Of a stretch of 64,000 bases of DNA, positions 10,150-20,520 are shown piece after piece. Origin of the DNA: Neptunicoccus sediminis (GTDB lineage: Bacteria > Pseudomonadota > Alphaproteobacteria > Rhodobacterales > Rhodobacteraceae); assembly GCF_001719615.1 (NCBI RefSeq), contig NZ_MDVX01000002.1:62001-126000 (forward strand), read 5' to 3'. The notes beneath the pieces were generated by a model. That model was not told the DNA's origin and did not search any database. It saw only the letters and a list, made by a program, of their open reading frames with translations. The position numbers and the translations under genes were made by a program. Numbering within the stretch: the first letter of the stretch is position 1; every line of letters begins with the position of its first letter.

Positions 10150-11330
10150 TCAGCGTTGAACAGGCTCTGGACAGGGTTCTTGAACTGTTTGAACCGCTGG
10201 ACGTGGAAACAGTGCCCCTGCGTGCGGCGGCAGGTCGGGTGCTGGCTCAGGACGCTGTTGCTGCCCGCAGCCAGCCGCCGTTTGCCTCTTCCGCAATGGA
10301 CGGTTACGGCGTGCAAACAGCCGATCTGGATAGCGGCGCCAAGCTAACCGTCATCGGAGAAAGCGCGGCAGGTGGCAGATTCGACGGCACGGTTCAGCGC
10401 GGTCAAGCCGTGCGCATTTTCACCGGCGCCCCCGTGCCCGAAGGTGTGGACCGGATACTCATCCAGGAAGACTGCACACGGGACGGCGACAGCATCATCG
10501 TAGGCGAAAACCTCGACCAGAGTTTTTACATCCGCCCTGCTGGTGGAGACTTCAAAGCCGGTGATGCAATGTCCGCGCCCCGCGTGCTTTCCGCTGGCGA
10601 TGTCGCGTTGCTCGCCTCTATGAACTGCGCCTCTGTGGTGGTGCGTCGCAAACCTGTGATCGCGCTGGTTGCCACCGGCGACGAACTGGTGATGCCGGGG
10701 GAAACACCGGGCCCCAGCCAAATAATTTCCAGCAATAACTACGGCTTGAAGGCCCTAATTGAAGCGAATGGTGGCATTGCCCGCATTCTGCCGATTGCCG
10801 CCGATGATCCGGAGGTTTTGCGGGCGGTTCTGGATCTGGGAATGGATGCGGATGCGATAGTTACCCTTGGCGGCGCGTCTGTCGGGGATCACGATCTGGT
10901 ACGACAGGTGGCAACAGCGGCGGGGTTGGAGCAAGCCTTTTACAAAGTCGCCATGCGTCCGGGTAAACCCCTTATGGCGGGTCGGCTCGGCACAACCCCG
11001 ATGATCGGGCTGCCCGGCAATCCGGTCAGCTCTATGGTGTGTGGCACCGTGTTTCTGGTGCCAGCAATGCGGGCGATGCTTGGCCTTGGTAAACAGGCGA
11101 TGCCCCGCGAACTTGCCCGTCTTGGCGCGGATATGGGACAGAATGGACCGCGCAGCCATTACATGCGCGCACAACTCTCGATTGACGAAGGCATGCTGTC
11201 CTGCACGCCTGAAACCCGGCAGGATAGCTCCCTTTTGTCGGTGCTGTCCCGCGCGGATGCCCTGCTGGTGCGCGACCCCAATGATCCCCCCCGCAAAGCC
11301 GGTGAGACTGTTCCCTTTATCCGCCTCTAG
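10146..11330 (+). CDS. moeA: Molybdopterin molybdenumtransferase
   Basis: Inserts molybdate into adenylylated molybdopterin in the last step of Moco synthesis. 394 residues with the N-terminal [12 protein letters not shown] motif, the MPT-binding domain ([28 protein letters not shown]) and the C-terminal MoeA domain IV. It is coupled to moaC by a four-base overlap. lexA follows after a 111-base regulatory gap with its own promoter. Confidence 0.96.
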   Translation: MISVEQALDRVLELFEPLDVETVPLRAAAGRVLAQDAVAARSQPPFASSAMDGYGVQTADLDSGAKLTVIGESAAGGRFDGTVQRGQAVRIFTGAPVPEGVDRILIQEDCTRDGDSIIVGENLDQSFYIRPAGGDFKAGDAMSAPRVLSAGDVALLASMNCASVVVRRKPVIALVATGDELVMPGETPGPSQIISSNNYGLKALIEANGGIARILPIAADDPEVLRAVLDLGMDADAIVTLGGASVGDHDLVRQVATAAGLEQAFYKVAMRPGKPLMAGRLGTTPMIGLPGNPVSSMVCGTVFLVPAMRAMLGLGKQAMPRELARLGADMGQNGPRSHYMRAQLSIDEGMLSCTPETRQDSSLLSVLSRADALLVRDPNDPPRKAGETVPFIRL

Positions 11331-11368
11331 CCCCCTGTCGTGCCACCATCCGCATCAGAAAATAGGTT

Positions 11369-11417
11369 TTGACACAAAACAGGAACGCTTGTAGAACAGA
11401 CAGGAACAGAAGCGAAC
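11369..11417 (+). promoter_or_regulatory. lexA promoter with SOS operator made of four GAAC repeats
   Basis: A TTGACA -35 (11369-11374) and TAGAAC -10 (11392-11397) are separated by 17 bases. GAAC occurs at 11383, 11394, 11404 and 11414. The first two form GAAC-N7-GAAC, the alphaproteobacterial LexA box, which covers the spacer and -10; the next two follow at N6 spacing. This predicts autorepression of lexA. Confidence 0.8.
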
Positions 11418-11441
11418 AAACGCGCGAAACAGGAGGGTATC

Positions 11442-12131
11442 ATGCTCACTCGCAAGCAGATGGATTTGCTGGAATTCATTCACAAGCGGATGCAAAAGGA
11501 CGGTGTACCGCCCTCCTTTGACGAGATGAAAGAAGCACTGGACCTGCGTTCCAAGTCCGGCATTCACCGCCTGATTACCGCGCTTGAGGAACGGGGATTT
11601 ATCCGTCGTCTGGCCCATCGCGCCCGTGCCATCGAAATCGTGCGCCTGCCAGAGTCGATAGAAGCCGGCAAATTCAACCCCCGCGTGATTGAAGGCTCGG
11701 CTCCGCCACCGCCCCCCCGTGATGCAATGCCTGTGTCCAACATGGACGCGCAGTCCCTGCCGATTATGGGCCGGATCGCAGCAGGTACCCCGATTGAAGC
11801 GATCCAGCACGTCACCAGCCACGTGGCTGTGCCCGGCGGGATGATGCACAATCAAGGTTCGCACTACGCGTTAGAGGTGAAAGGCGATTCGATGATTGAG
11901 GCGGGGATCAATGAGGGCGACATCGTCGTGATCCACGAACAATCCGACGCGGAAAACGGCGATATTGTCGTGGCGCTGGTGGATGATCAGGAAGCCACGC
12001 TGAAACGCCTGCGCAAAAAAGGCTCTGCCATCGCGTTGGAGGCGGCAAACCCGGCCTATGAAACCCGTGTTTTCCGCGATGATCAGGTGAAGATTCAAGG
12101 CAAACTGGTCGGGCTGATCCGCACCTATTGA
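11442..12131 (+). CDS. lexA: SOS response repressor LexA
   Basis: 229-residue transcriptional repressor and self-cleaving serine peptidase. The N-terminal winged helix (about 1-65, [12 protein letters not shown] and [17 protein letters not shown]) binds DNA; the C-terminal S24 domain has the Ala-Gly cleavage site at 114-115 (RIAAGTP), catalytic S150 in KGDSMIEAG and K188 in EATLKRL. A proline-rich hinge lies around residues 87-95. The ATG 11442 is preceded by AGGAGG. Promoter and operator upstream indicate negative autoregulation. In Rhodobacter capsulatus LexA is also reported to affect GTA production through cckA. Confidence 0.97.
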   Translation: MLTRKQMDLLEFIHKRMQKDGVPPSFDEMKEALDLRSKSGIHRLITALEERGFIRRLAHRARAIEIVRLPESIEAGKFNPRVIEGSAPPPPPRDAMPVSNMDAQSLPIMGRIAAGTPIEAIQHVTSHVAVPGGMMHNQGSHYALEVKGDSMIEAGINEGDIVVIHEQSDAENGDIVVALVDDQEATLKRLRKKGSAIALEAANPAYETRVFRDDQVKIQGKLVGLIRTY

Positions 12132-12144
12132 ACTGGCGAACCGC

Positions 12145-14199
12145 TTACCGTTCATTCCATAACCGCGTGCCAGAGGCTTGGCGCGCGGTTTGAACTGTCA
12201 AACCTTTCCGGTTTGAGCGTACCGCGACGGAACCGCTTTTCCGCAAGTCTGCGGCTGTGACGGGCTGGCACGGACCTGTAATCTGTGCTTTCCATTGCGG
12301 CACAATCAGCAGATCGGATGTATCGCAGGCAGCCCGGATCTCTTCCGCGCTGCGTTTTTTGCCCCAGAGGTAAGCAACCGTTCCGCCGTCAAACTCCACC
12401 CGCCAATCGTCCCCGTCCTCGACGAACCGCGCAGCCGCGATCGCCTGATCCGCCGCATCTGCATCATTTTCCAACCAGTTTTGCGCAGCAAACCCGTTGC
12501 CTCTGCTTCGTGAAATGGCGCGGCCCTGTTCTGTCAAAATACCTGCCATCCGCCCGTTCTGGGTGATCAACAGATCAGGTCGCGTGGCCCATGTCCAACA
12601 GCCAAAGCCAAGACAGGCAACAAGAACCCCCAGAAAGCGGCTCCGACCCTGCCAGATGATTACGATTAAGCCGCCAAGTGTCACCAACCCCAGCGCCCAG
12701 ACCGGCCCCGACTTGATCCGCACCACCGATCCGTCCTGCGCTGCCACGAAATGGGCCACGGCGAGGATCCAGTCGATGCCCTGCCCCATGACCCAAAACG
12801 CGCCACCTTCCAGTCCGACCAGCGTCAGGACGCCTGCGATCACGGCTGCCGGCATGACGACCAGACTCATCACCGGAACAGACGCAAGATTGGCGAGCAA
12901 GCCGTATTGCGCCATCTGGTTGAAATGGAACGCAGAAAACGGCGCGGTTGCGGCTCCGGCCACGGCGGAGGCGATGAAAAGGGATGCGAAGGGAGAGACC
13001 AGCGAGAACCTGCTTTGGCGCAAAGCCTGCCAGCCCCGCGCCCGATTCAGCGATTCAAACGTTGCCACCAGCGCGGTGGTTGCGGCAAAGGACATCTGAA
13101 ACCCCGGTCCGGACAGGCTTTCGGGGCGGAACAGCAGGATCAGGGTTGCAGCGATCGCAACCGCGCGCAGGGTGATCGCCGGACGCTCCAGCAGCACCGC
13201 CACCAGCATCACCGCCACCATGACAAAAGCCCGCTGCGTTGCGATATTTGCACCGGACACCAGCAGGTATCCCGCCCCCGCCAGCAGCGCCACCACCGCG
13301 CCGATTTTCTTGGCTTGCAAGCGCACGGACAGATAAGGAACCGCTGCAATTCCAAGCCGGATCAGCGCAAAGACAAACCCCGTCAACAGCCCCATGTGCA
13401 ACCCCGAAATCGCCAGCAGATGGGCCAGATTGGAACGACGCAAATCGGCCAGCAGCAGCGGATCAATCTGTGATCGGTCGCCGGTAAGTATCGCTGCGGC
13501 AAACGCCCCCGTGCGGCCCGGAATATGGTGTTGGATATGGCGCGACATCTGCATGCGCAGCGCAAAAACCCGCAACGCAAAGGCGCGATTGTCAGCAGGC
13601 ACGGCCAGAACCGGCGGCGCACGGGCATAGCCCACCGCGCCGAGCCGGTTGAACCAGGCCATACGCTGAAAATCAAAGCCCTTTGGTTCTACCGGACCGG
13701 CGGGGGGAGACAGGCTCGCCGTAAGCATGATCCGCGCCCCCGGCTTCAACGCGGTGCCGTTAAGTTCGGAGTGCAGCGACACCCGCACGCGGTCCGGCAC
13801 ACGCGCAGGGTCCATCCGCTCCAGCACCGGATCGGCCAGCGTCACGCGGGGCTTGTCAGAACCGGAGCGGTCTAGATGCACGATGGTTCCCTCCACCGAT
13901 CCGTAGTAATGCCAGCCGAGTTTCGGCGCAGCCACCCAATGGGCACGCCCTGCCGTGACCAGAAAGCCAAGCGAAACCAGCGCGGGCACCCAGATCAGGA
14001 CGCGCAACGGGTCCGGTCCGATCCGGCTTAGCGGCGCGGCAAGCAGGACCAGCCCGCAAACACTTGCCAAAAGCCAGACATCCGGTTCAAATCGCAGTGA
14101 AAAATATAAAGCCACGCCAAGCCCCAGCCAGACCGGAACCCACAGGCCAAAGCGGTGACGCTGCGCAAACAGCGCCTCTGACAGATGTTCACCCCCCAT
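12145..14199 (-). CDS. comEC: ComEC/Rec2-type DNA uptake channel
   Basis: Inner-membrane channel that moves single-stranded DNA into the cytoplasm. 684 residues: N-terminal membrane segments and DUF4131-like region (about 15-170), the Competence transmembrane domain (about 205-510, with LLAISGLHMGLLTG and SVPVMSLVVMPAA), and a C-terminal domain of about 150 residues. The metallo-beta-lactamase HxHxDH motif of Bacillus ComEC is not seen; the C-terminal domain is degenerate or different, a pattern I associate with alphaproteobacterial ComEC. In R. capsulatus ComEC is needed by recipients of GTA DNA. It converges with lexA, 13 bases apart. Confidence 0.92.
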   Translation of the reverse strand: MGGEHLSEALFAQRHRFGLWVPVWLGLGVALYFSLRFEPDVWLLASVCGLVLLAAPLSRIGPDPLRVLIWVPALVSLGFLVTAGRAHWVAAPKLGWHYYGSVEGTIVHLDRSGSDKPRVTLADPVLERMDPARVPDRVRVSLHSELNGTALKPGARIMLTASLSPPAGPVEPKGFDFQRMAWFNRLGAVGYARAPPVLAVPADNRAFALRVFALRMQMSRHIQHHIPGRTGAFAAAILTGDRSQIDPLLLADLRRSNLAHLLAISGLHMGLLTGFVFALIRLGIAAVPYLSVRLQAKKIGAVVALLAGAGYLLVSGANIATQRAFVMVAVMLVAVLLERPAITLRAVAIAATLILLFRPESLSGPGFQMSFAATTALVATFESLNRARGWQALRQSRFSLVSPFASLFIASAVAGAATAPFSAFHFNQMAQYGLLANLASVPVMSLVVMPAAVIAGVLTLVGLEGGAFWVMGQGIDWILAVAHFVAAQDGSVVRIKSGPVWALGLVTLGGLIVIIWQGRSRFLGVLVACLGFGCWTWATRPDLLITQNGRMAGILTEQGRAISRSRGNGFAAQNWLENDADAADQAIAAARFVEDGDDWRVEFDGGTVAYLWGKKRSAEEIRAACDTSDLLIVPQWKAQITGPCQPVTAADLRKSGSVAVRSNRKGLTVQTARQASGTRLWNER

Positions 14200-14289
14200 C
14201 GCTGCCCATCGTTGCCTTGTCCTTTATGACCGTTATGGAATAAGTAGTGCCAACCCTGCACCCGCTTGGTTTCCAAAAGGTTAAGATTG

Positions 14290-15699
14290 ATGTCCGACAC
14301 TCCCGTAGTTACCCGTTTCGCCCCGTCCCCCACCGGATTCCTCCATATTGGTGGGGCGCGCACAGCCCTGTTCAACTGGCTTTATGCCCGCAATCAGGGC
14401 GGGAAATTTCTGCTGCGCATTGAAGATACGGACCGCGAACGGTCCACCCCGGAGGCAACTGCGGCGATTTACGACGGGCTGAAATGGCTTGGACTGGATT
14501 GGGACGGCGAGGCGATCAGCCAGTTTGAGCGCCGCGACCGTCACGCCGAAGTGGCACAGGCCATGCTCGATAACGGCACCGCCTACCGCTGTTATGCCAC
14601 ACAGGACGAAATCGAAGCCTTCCGCGAAGCCGCCCGCGCCAAGGGTGAATCGACGCTGTATCAAAGCCCCTGGCGGGATGCCGATCCGGCAGACGCGCCG
14701 GATCTGCCTTCGGTTGTGCGTCTGAAAGCCCCCCGCGAAGGCGAGGTGCGCATCAAGGACAAGGTGCAAAAAGACGTTAAATGGCAGGCGGATACGCTAG
14801 ACGATATGGTGCTGCTGCGCTCTGACGGGACGCCGACCTATATGTTGGCGGTGGTTGTGGACGATTACGATATGGGCGTCACCCACATCATTCGCGGGGA
14901 TGACCACCTGATCAACGCAGGACGGCAAAGCCTGATCTACCGTGCGATGGGCTGGAAAATCCCCGTCTTTGCCCATATCCCGCTGATCCACGGCGACGAC
15001 GGCAAGAAACTGTCCAAACGGCATGGCGCACTCGGGGCGGAAGCCTACCGCGAGATGGGCTATACCCCTGCGACCATGCGCAATTATCTGACCCGCCTGG
15101 GCTGGAGCCACGGCAACGACGAGCTGTTTACCACGGAACAGGCTGTTGAGTGGTTCGACTTCAAAGGCTTGGGCAAATCCCCTGCCCGTCTGGATCTCAA
15201 AAAGCTGGATCATGTGGGCGGCTATCAGATCGGAATCGCACCGGATGACGTTCTGCTGGCGGACTTGCAAACTTACCTGCGGGCCACCGGACAGGATGAA
15301 CTGGACGAAGAAGCGCGCGCAAAAGTGGCCGATGTACTGCCTTTGCTGCGGGATCGGTCGAAAAAACTGACGGATGTGCTTGAAAAAGCCTACTTTGTGC
15401 TCGGCTCCCGTCCGTTTACTCCAGATGCCGCAGCGGAAAAGCTGCTTGATTCGGTATCCCTTGGCATACTGAAAGAATTGACCGCTGCATTGCAGCATGC
15501 TACATGGACGCTCGAAGGACTTGAGACCTGTTTGAAGGATTTTTCTCAAGCCAGAGATCTAAAACTCGGAAAGATTGCGCAACCGTTACGCGCGGCCTTA
15601 ACCGGGCGCACAGTGTCGCCGTCGGTTTTTGACATGATGGCTGCGTTGGGCAAGGAGGAAACCCTCGGCCGCCTTCAGGATGCGACATCGCCCGCCTGA
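14290..15699 (+). CDS. gltX: Glutamate-tRNA ligase
   Basis: Class I aminoacyl-tRNA synthetase charging tRNA-Glu. 469 residues; HIGG of the HIGH motif at 19-22 in [18 protein letters not shown], and KLSKRHG (KMSKS motif) at 240-246. Start ATG 14290 gives the usual N-terminus [15 protein letters not shown], with AAAAGG about ten bases upstream. Many Rhodobacterales have two GltX paralogues, one possibly acting on tRNA-Gln; which one this is cannot be told here. Confidence 0.96.
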   Translation: MSDTPVVTRFAPSPTGFLHIGGARTALFNWLYARNQGGKFLLRIEDTDRERSTPEATAAIYDGLKWLGLDWDGEAISQFERRDRHAEVAQAMLDNGTAYRCYATQDEIEAFREAARAKGESTLYQSPWRDADPADAPDLPSVVRLKAPREGEVRIKDKVQKDVKWQADTLDDMVLLRSDGTPTYMLAVVVDDYDMGVTHIIRGDDHLINAGRQSLIYRAMGWKIPVFAHIPLIHGDDGKKLSKRHGALGAEAYREMGYTPATMRNYLTRLGWSHGNDELFTTEQAVEWFDFKGLGKSPARLDLKKLDHVGGYQIGIAPDDVLLADLQTYLRATGQDELDEEARAKVADVLPLLRDRSKKLTDVLEKAYFVLGSRPFTPDAAAEKLLDSVSLGILKELTAALQHATWTLEGLETCLKDFSQARDLKLGKIAQPLRAALTGRTVSPSVFDMMAALGKEETLGRLQDATSPA

Positions 15700-15766
15700 A
15701 GTGTAAGCGAAGCCCGAGGATAAATATGCGCAGGCCCGTACCTGCCAATAATGATAGAGAGGTCGC

Positions 15767-17062
15767 ATGACAGACAGTCCAAAAACAGCAAAACTTACTT
15801 TTGGCGATAAAGAGCTGGACCTGCCAATGTATTCCGCAACAGCCGGACCGGATGTGATTGATATCCGTCGTCTTTATGCGGAGGGGCAGGTTTTCACCTA
15901 TGATCCCGGTTTCACATCCACCGCCGCTTGTGACAGCACCATCACCTTTATTGATGGCGACAAGGGCGAGCTGTTGCACCGTGGGTATCCCATTGACCAG
16001 CTGGCCAGCGAATCCCACTACCTCGAAGTGTGCTACCTGTTGCTTTATGGTGATCTGCCAAGTGCCGAAGCGCTGGAAGATTTTGAGAACCGCGTGACCA
16101 ACCACACCATGCTGCACGAGCAGATGATGAATTTCTTCCGCGGTTTCCGGCGCGATGCACACCCGATGGCGGTTATGACCGGCGTTGTCGGCGCGATGTC
16201 CGCGTTCTACCATGACAGCACCGACATCAGTGACGAATGGCAGCGCGAAGTGGCCTCTATCCGCCTGATCGCCAAAATGCCGACAATCGCGGCTTATGCG
16301 TATAAATACTCCATCGGTCAGCCGTTTGTGTATCCGCGCAATGATCTGGACTATGCCTCCAACTTCCTGCGCATGTGTTTTGCGGTTCCGGCCGAAGATT
16401 ACGAAGTGAACCCGATCCTGAGCCGCGCAATGGACCGGATTTTCACTCTGCACGCCGACCATGAGCAAAACGCTTCCACATCCACGGTGCGTCTGGCCGG
16501 TTCTTCGGGTGCAAACCCGTTTGCCTGTATCGCTGCTGGTATTGCCTGTCTTTGGGGTCCTGCCCACGGTGGTGCAAACCAGGCCTGTCTGGAAATGCTG
16601 GAAGAAATCGGCTCTGTCGATCGTATTCCGGAATTCATCGCCCGTGCGAAAGACAAGGACGATCCGTTCCGTCTGATGGGCTTTGGCCACCGCGTTTACA
16701 AGAACTTTGATCCCCGTGCGACGGTGATGAAGGAATCCGCGGATGAAGTGCTGAGCCTGCTTGGTATCGAGAACAACCCGAAACTTCAGGTTGCCAAGGA
16801 ACTGGAACGTATTGCGCTGGAAGACGAATATTTCGCCTCCAAAAAGCTGTTCCCGAATGTGGATTTCTACTCCGGTATCATTCTGGAAGCGATGGGTTTC
16901 CCGACATCCATGTTCACACCAATCTTTGCCCTGTCCCGCACAGTAGGCTGGATTTCCCAGTGGAAAGAGATGATTGGCGACCCGACACAGAAAATCGGCC
17001 GTCCGCGTCAGCTCTACAAAGGCGAACCGCTGCGCGATTATGTGAATGTCGAGGACCGGTAA
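15767..17062 (+). CDS. gltA: Citrate synthase (type II)
   Basis: Condenses acetyl-CoA and oxaloacetate to citrate, first step of the TCA cycle. 431 residues, the length of hexameric Gram-negative citrate synthases. The catalytic histidines sit in [11 protein letters not shown] and [14 protein letters not shown], with the aspartate in [16 protein letters not shown] ribosome binding site precedes ATG 15767, and a strong terminator follows at 17091. Confidence 0.98.
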   Translation: MTDSPKTAKLTFGDKELDLPMYSATAGPDVIDIRRLYAEGQVFTYDPGFTSTAACDSTITFIDGDKGELLHRGYPIDQLASESHYLEVCYLLLYGDLPSAEALEDFENRVTNHTMLHEQMMNFFRGFRRDAHPMAVMTGVVGAMSAFYHDSTDISDEWQREVASIRLIAKMPTIAAYAYKYSIGQPFVYPRNDLDYASNFLRMCFAVPAEDYEVNPILSRAMDRIFTLHADHEQNASTSTVRLAGSSGANPFACIAAGIACLWGPAHGGANQACLEMLEEIGSVDRIPEFIARAKDKDDPFRLMGFGHRVYKNFDPRATVMKESADEVLSLLGIENNPKLQVAKELERIALEDEYFASKKLFPNVDFYSGIILEAMGFPTSMFTPIFALSRTVGWISQWKEMIGDPTQKIGRPRQLYKGEPLRDYVNVEDR

Positions 17063-17090
17063 ATCCGGCTAACCCTTTTATAGATTTAGA

Positions 17091-17118
17091 AAAACCGCCC
17101 TATTGGGGCGGTTTTTTT
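17091..17118. terminator. Bidirectional Rho-independent terminator after gltA
   Basis: AAAACCGCCC and GGGCGGTTTT form a ten-base stem around a short loop, followed by a run of T on the plus strand and preceded by A residues that give T on the minus strand. It can end gltA (plus) and the enoyl-CoA hydratase gene at 17149 (minus). Confidence 0.9.
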
Positions 17119-17148
17119 GTGTGAATTATCGGCAGGTTACTGCTGCGC

Positions 17149-17925
17149 CTAGCGTCCTTCAAACTGGGCTTTGCGCTTTTCCAGAAAGGCCATCACCCCT
17201 TCCCTGAAATCGGCTGTCCGTCCGGCCTTGCCCTGAAGATGCGCCTCTGTTTCAAGCTGCTCGTCGAGGGTTTGATCGACGCTCATCCGCATGGCCCGTT
17301 TGATCAGACGGTAGGCTTCGGTCGGCCCGTTCGCCAGATGCAATGCGCGGGTGCGTACCACTGCGGCGAAACTGCCATCGGGTACGGATTCCCAGATCAT
17401 GCCCCATTCCGCCGCTTTTATCGCGGTTACAGGTTCTGCGAATAGGGCCGCACCCATTGCGCGGGCAAAGCCGACCTGACGGGGCAGCCAATAGGTGCCC
17501 CCTGCATCAGGGATCAGCCCAATACGCGAGAATGCTTGCAGGAAGGTCGCGCTTTCGGCAGCGATGACAACATCCGCCGCAAGAGCTAGATTTGCCCCTG
17601 CCCCTGCTGCCATCCCGTTCACAGCACTAATGGTTGGAATGCGGCAATCGAAAATTGCCCGCAGCATCGGTTCGTATTCGTCCCGCAGCGTGCCTTCCAT
17701 GTCAATGTCGGCCACTTTGGACGCATCGCCGAGGTCTTGCCCCGCGCAAAATCCGCGACCGGCCCCTGTCAGAACCAACACCCGTGCCTCGGCTTCGCCG
17801 CGCTTGACCGCGTCCAGCAATTCCGCCCGCATCTGCGTTGTCAGCCCGTTCAGAACATCAGGCCGGTTCAGCGTGATGGTCGCGATATTATCGGACAGAT
17901 CGTAGAGTAGGGTTTCATAGTCCAT
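17149..17925 (-). CDS. Enoyl-CoA hydratase/isomerase family protein (PaaG-like)
   Basis: Crotonase-fold enzyme of 258 residues acting on an acyl-CoA. The oxyanion-hole segments GAGRGFCAGQDLG (about residues 55-67) and NGMAAGAGANLALAAD (about 103-118) and the FSRIGLIPDAGGTYWLPR stretch are present. Sequence style fits the 2-(1,2-epoxy-1,2-dihydrophenyl)acetyl-CoA isomerase (PaaG) branch, but no other phenylacetate genes are nearby, so the substrate is uncertain. It is the last gene of the minus-strand run that includes ccmF-ccmH. Confidence 0.87.
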   Translation of the reverse strand: MDYETLLYDLSDNIATITLNRPDVLNGLTTQMRAELLDAVKRGEAEARVLVLTGAGRGFCAGQDLGDASKVADIDMEGTLRDEYEPMLRAIFDCRIPTISAVNGMAAGAGANLALAADVVIAAESATFLQAFSRIGLIPDAGGTYWLPRQVGFARAMGAALFAEPVTAIKAAEWGMIWESVPDGSFAAVVRTRALHLANGPTEAYRLIKRAMRMSVDQTLDEQLETEAHLQGKAGRTADFREGVMAFLEKRKAQFEGR

Positions 17926-17993
17926 AGGGTCAAGCTCCGCTGTTTGCCGGTATCCTATCGCGGTGCTCAGGTGGCAGAAAGCGGAAACTCGGC

Positions 17994-18449
17994 TTAGTCC
18001 CCGAGCAGTTGTTCCAGACGCTCGGCCTCTTCGCGCGACAGGGATCCGAGCGGTGTTTCCGGACGGCGGGACCGCCGCCGCAGGTACAAGAACGCGCCGA
18101 TTGCGCCAAGCACCAGCAGCACCGGACCGATCAGGTAAAGCACCGCATTTTCCCGCGAAAGGCGGGGCTTGAGCAGCACATATTCGCCGTATCGGTCCAC
18201 GATGAAATCCACCGCTTCGGAATTGCTGTCGCCCGCCACCAGACGCTCGCGCACGAGCAATCGCAAATCCTTGGCGATGCCCGCATTAGAGCTGTCGATA
18301 TTCTCATTGCGGCACACTAGACAGCGCAATTCGCGGGAAATTTCCCGCGCCCGCTGTTCTAGCACCGGATCGTCAAGGATTTCATCCGGTTCCACCGCAT
18401 AAAGCGGGGTGGCGAGCAGTAGGGTCAGGATCAAAAGCAACTGTCGCAT
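17994..18449 (-). CDS. ccmH: Cytochrome c maturation protein CcmH
   Basis: Periplasmic thiol oxidoreductase that reduces apocytochrome c cysteines for heme attachment. 151 residues: signal sequence or anchor at 1-18, the redox motif CLVC (C43, C46) in ELRCLVCRNENIDSSNA, and a C-terminal membrane helix at about 100-120. The start is ambiguous between GTG 18455, ATG 18452 and ATG 18449; the last has the best distance from GGAG. The gene overlaps or abuts the ccmF stop, so both are co-translated. Confidence 0.94.
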   Translation of the reverse strand: MRQLLLILTLLLATPLYAVEPDEILDDPVLEQRAREISRELRCLVCRNENIDSSNAGIAKDLRLLVRERLVAGDSNSEAVDFIVDRYGEYVLLKPRLSRENAVLYLIGPVLLVLGAIGAFLYLRRRSRRPETPLGSLSREEAERLEQLLGD

Positions 18450-18451
18450 CA

Positions 18452-20434
18452 TCACTCCGCCGGTTGTGGCACAGGCCGCGCTCTGGGGCGTGCTGCCCCG
18501 GCAACGCGATAGCGCCGGTCAGTAAGGCTGAGACATCCCCCAAGCGCCATGACCAAAGACCCGATCCAGATCCAGTTGGAGAACGGCTTGATATAGGTGC
18601 GGATTGTCCAACCGCCATCGCCTTGCTGCTCTCCCAAAACCACATAGAGGTCCCGCGTCAGGCCAATGTCGATCGCCGCTTCGGTTGTTGGCATTTGTTG
18701 CACCGGATAGAACCGCTTTTCGGGCCGCAGTTGGGCCACCTCGCGGTTGTCCTTAAAGGCGGTGACAGACCCGACCTGAGCAGAATAGTTCTTGCCGTTC
18801 TGGTTTACGACATCGTTCAGCTGGAATTCATAGGCCCCCACCGCAAAGCGTTCGTTCAGGGCGACCACGCGGATGTCCTCTTGTTCCCAAGCGGTGATCG
18901 CCGCGATGCCGAACACGGTAAGCCCGAGCCCTGCATGGGCCACAGCCTTGCCCCAATCGGAACGGGGCAAATTACGCAGACGGCGCAGGGTTGTGCCGAG
19001 CGGATTGTCCCGATAGCGCGCCCGCACCAGTAAATCCATAATCGCCCCAAGCACCAGCCAGGCCGCCAGCGCCAGACCGAAAGGCGCAAGCATGCGTCCG
19101 CCGGTCTGAAGGCTCCAGACCAACACGCCCAAAGCGATAGACAGGGCCAACGCCCCGCGCAGGTTTTTCATGGATTTCCCAACCTGTGCCCGTTTCCACG
19201 GCAAAATAGCCCCAAGGGGAAGGATCGCGACAAGAATGATCATGAAGGGGGTGAAGGCGGCGTCAAAAAACGGTGCGCCAACCGACAGTTTGCGCCCTGT
19301 TGTCAGCTCTGCCACCAGTGGCCAGATGGTGCCGAAGAAAACCACAGCCGTGGCCACCACAAGCAGTAGGTTGTTCAGCACAAGACCGCTCTCGCGGCTG
19401 ACCAGTCCGAAAACCGCCGTTGTGCGCAACTGCCCCGCCCGCGCCGCATAAAGCGTAAGCGCGCCGCCAATCGCAACCGTCAGGATTGCGAGGATGAAAA
19501 CACCCCGTTCAGGATCATTGGCAAAGGCATGGACCGAGGTAATCACACCGGATCGTACGATGAAGGTGCCGATCAGCGAGAAGGAAAACGCAAGGATCGC
19601 AAGCAGAACCGTCCAGCTTTTGAGGGCGTCGCGTTTTTCGACCACAATCGCGGAATGCAGCAAAGCGGCGGCAATCAGCCAGGGCATAAAGCTGGCGTTC
19701 TCGACCGGATCCCAGAACCACCAGCCGCCCCAGCCCAATTCATAATAAGCCCACCATGAACCAAGCGCGATGCCAATGGTTAGCGTGACCCAGGCAAGCA
19801 AAGTCCAGGGCCGGACCCAACGGGCCCAAGCCGCGTCAACGCGCCCTTCGATCAAAGCAGCCACCGCAAAGGAAAAGGACATCGAGAGCCCCACATAACC
19901 CAAGTAGAGAAACGGCGGATGAAATGCGAGCCCCGGGTCCTGTAGCAGCGGATTGAGGTCATTCCCATCCGCCGGAGGGACAGCAATCCGCAGGAACGGG
20001 TTGGAGGTGAAGATCAGAAACGCGAGAAACGCCGCCGAAATCATCGCCTGAACCGCAAGCACCCGTGCCTTCAAAGCGCTTGGGAGGTTTCGGCCAAACA
20101 GCGCCACCAATGCGCCGTAAAATACAAGGATCAGGATCCACAGCAACATGGAGCCTTCGTGGTTCCCCCACACGCCCGTAACCTTATACAGCATGGGTTT
20201 CGCGGAGTGAGAATTGGCCGCCACAAGCGCCAGCGAGAAATCAGAGACGACAAAACTGTATGTCAAGGCCGCAAAGCTGAAGGCGATCAGCAGGAACTGG
20301 GCCATCGCAGTGGAATCCGCCAGCCGCATCCATCCGGCCCAGTTCTTTTGGGCGCCAATCAGGGGCACGACGGATTGTACGATGGATAGGGTGAAGGCCA
20401 GAAGGACTGTGAAGTGGCCGATCTCTGCGAACAT
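18452..20434 (-). CDS. ccmF: Cytochrome c heme lyase subunit CcmF
   Basis: Large integral membrane protein of 660 residues that ligates heme, delivered by holo-CcmE, to apocytochrome c together with CcmH. The tryptophan-rich WWD motif WGGWWFWDPVENASF is at 235-249, and about a dozen or more membrane segments are visible, with conserved periplasmic histidines such as the one in FHPPFLYLGY (about 172). It is followed directly by ccmH. The usual neighbour ccmE is separated by the GTA lysis pair and a small gene. Confidence 0.97.
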   Translation of the reverse strand: MFAEIGHFTVLLAFTLSIVQSVVPLIGAQKNWAGWMRLADSTAMAQFLLIAFSFAALTYSFVVSDFSLALVAANSHSAKPMLYKVTGVWGNHEGSMLLWILILVFYGALVALFGRNLPSALKARVLAVQAMISAAFLAFLIFTSNPFLRIAVPPADGNDLNPLLQDPGLAFHPPFLYLGYVGLSMSFSFAVAALIEGRVDAAWARWVRPWTLLAWVTLTIGIALGSWWAYYELGWGGWWFWDPVENASFMPWLIAAALLHSAIVVEKRDALKSWTVLLAILAFSFSLIGTFIVRSGVITSVHAFANDPERGVFILAILTVAIGGALTLYAARAGQLRTTAVFGLVSRESGLVLNNLLLVVATAVVFFGTIWPLVAELTTGRKLSVGAPFFDAAFTPFMIILVAILPLGAILPWKRAQVGKSMKNLRGALALSIALGVLVWSLQTGGRMLAPFGLALAAWLVLGAIMDLLVRARYRDNPLGTTLRRLRNLPRSDWGKAVAHAGLGLTVFGIAAITAWEQEDIRVVALNERFAVGAYEFQLNDVVNQNGKNYSAQVGSVTAFKDNREVAQLRPEKRFYPVQQMPTTEAAIDIGLTRDLYVVLGEQQGDGGWTIRTYIKPFSNWIWIGSLVMALGGCLSLTDRRYRVAGAARPRARPVPQPAE

Positions 20435-20520
20435 GGTGCTGCCCCTTATTGCTCGGACCGTTTATAGCAGGCTTACCCCCTGTCACAATTCAATTAAGCT
20501 TGAGAGGGTTGCGTGAAATG

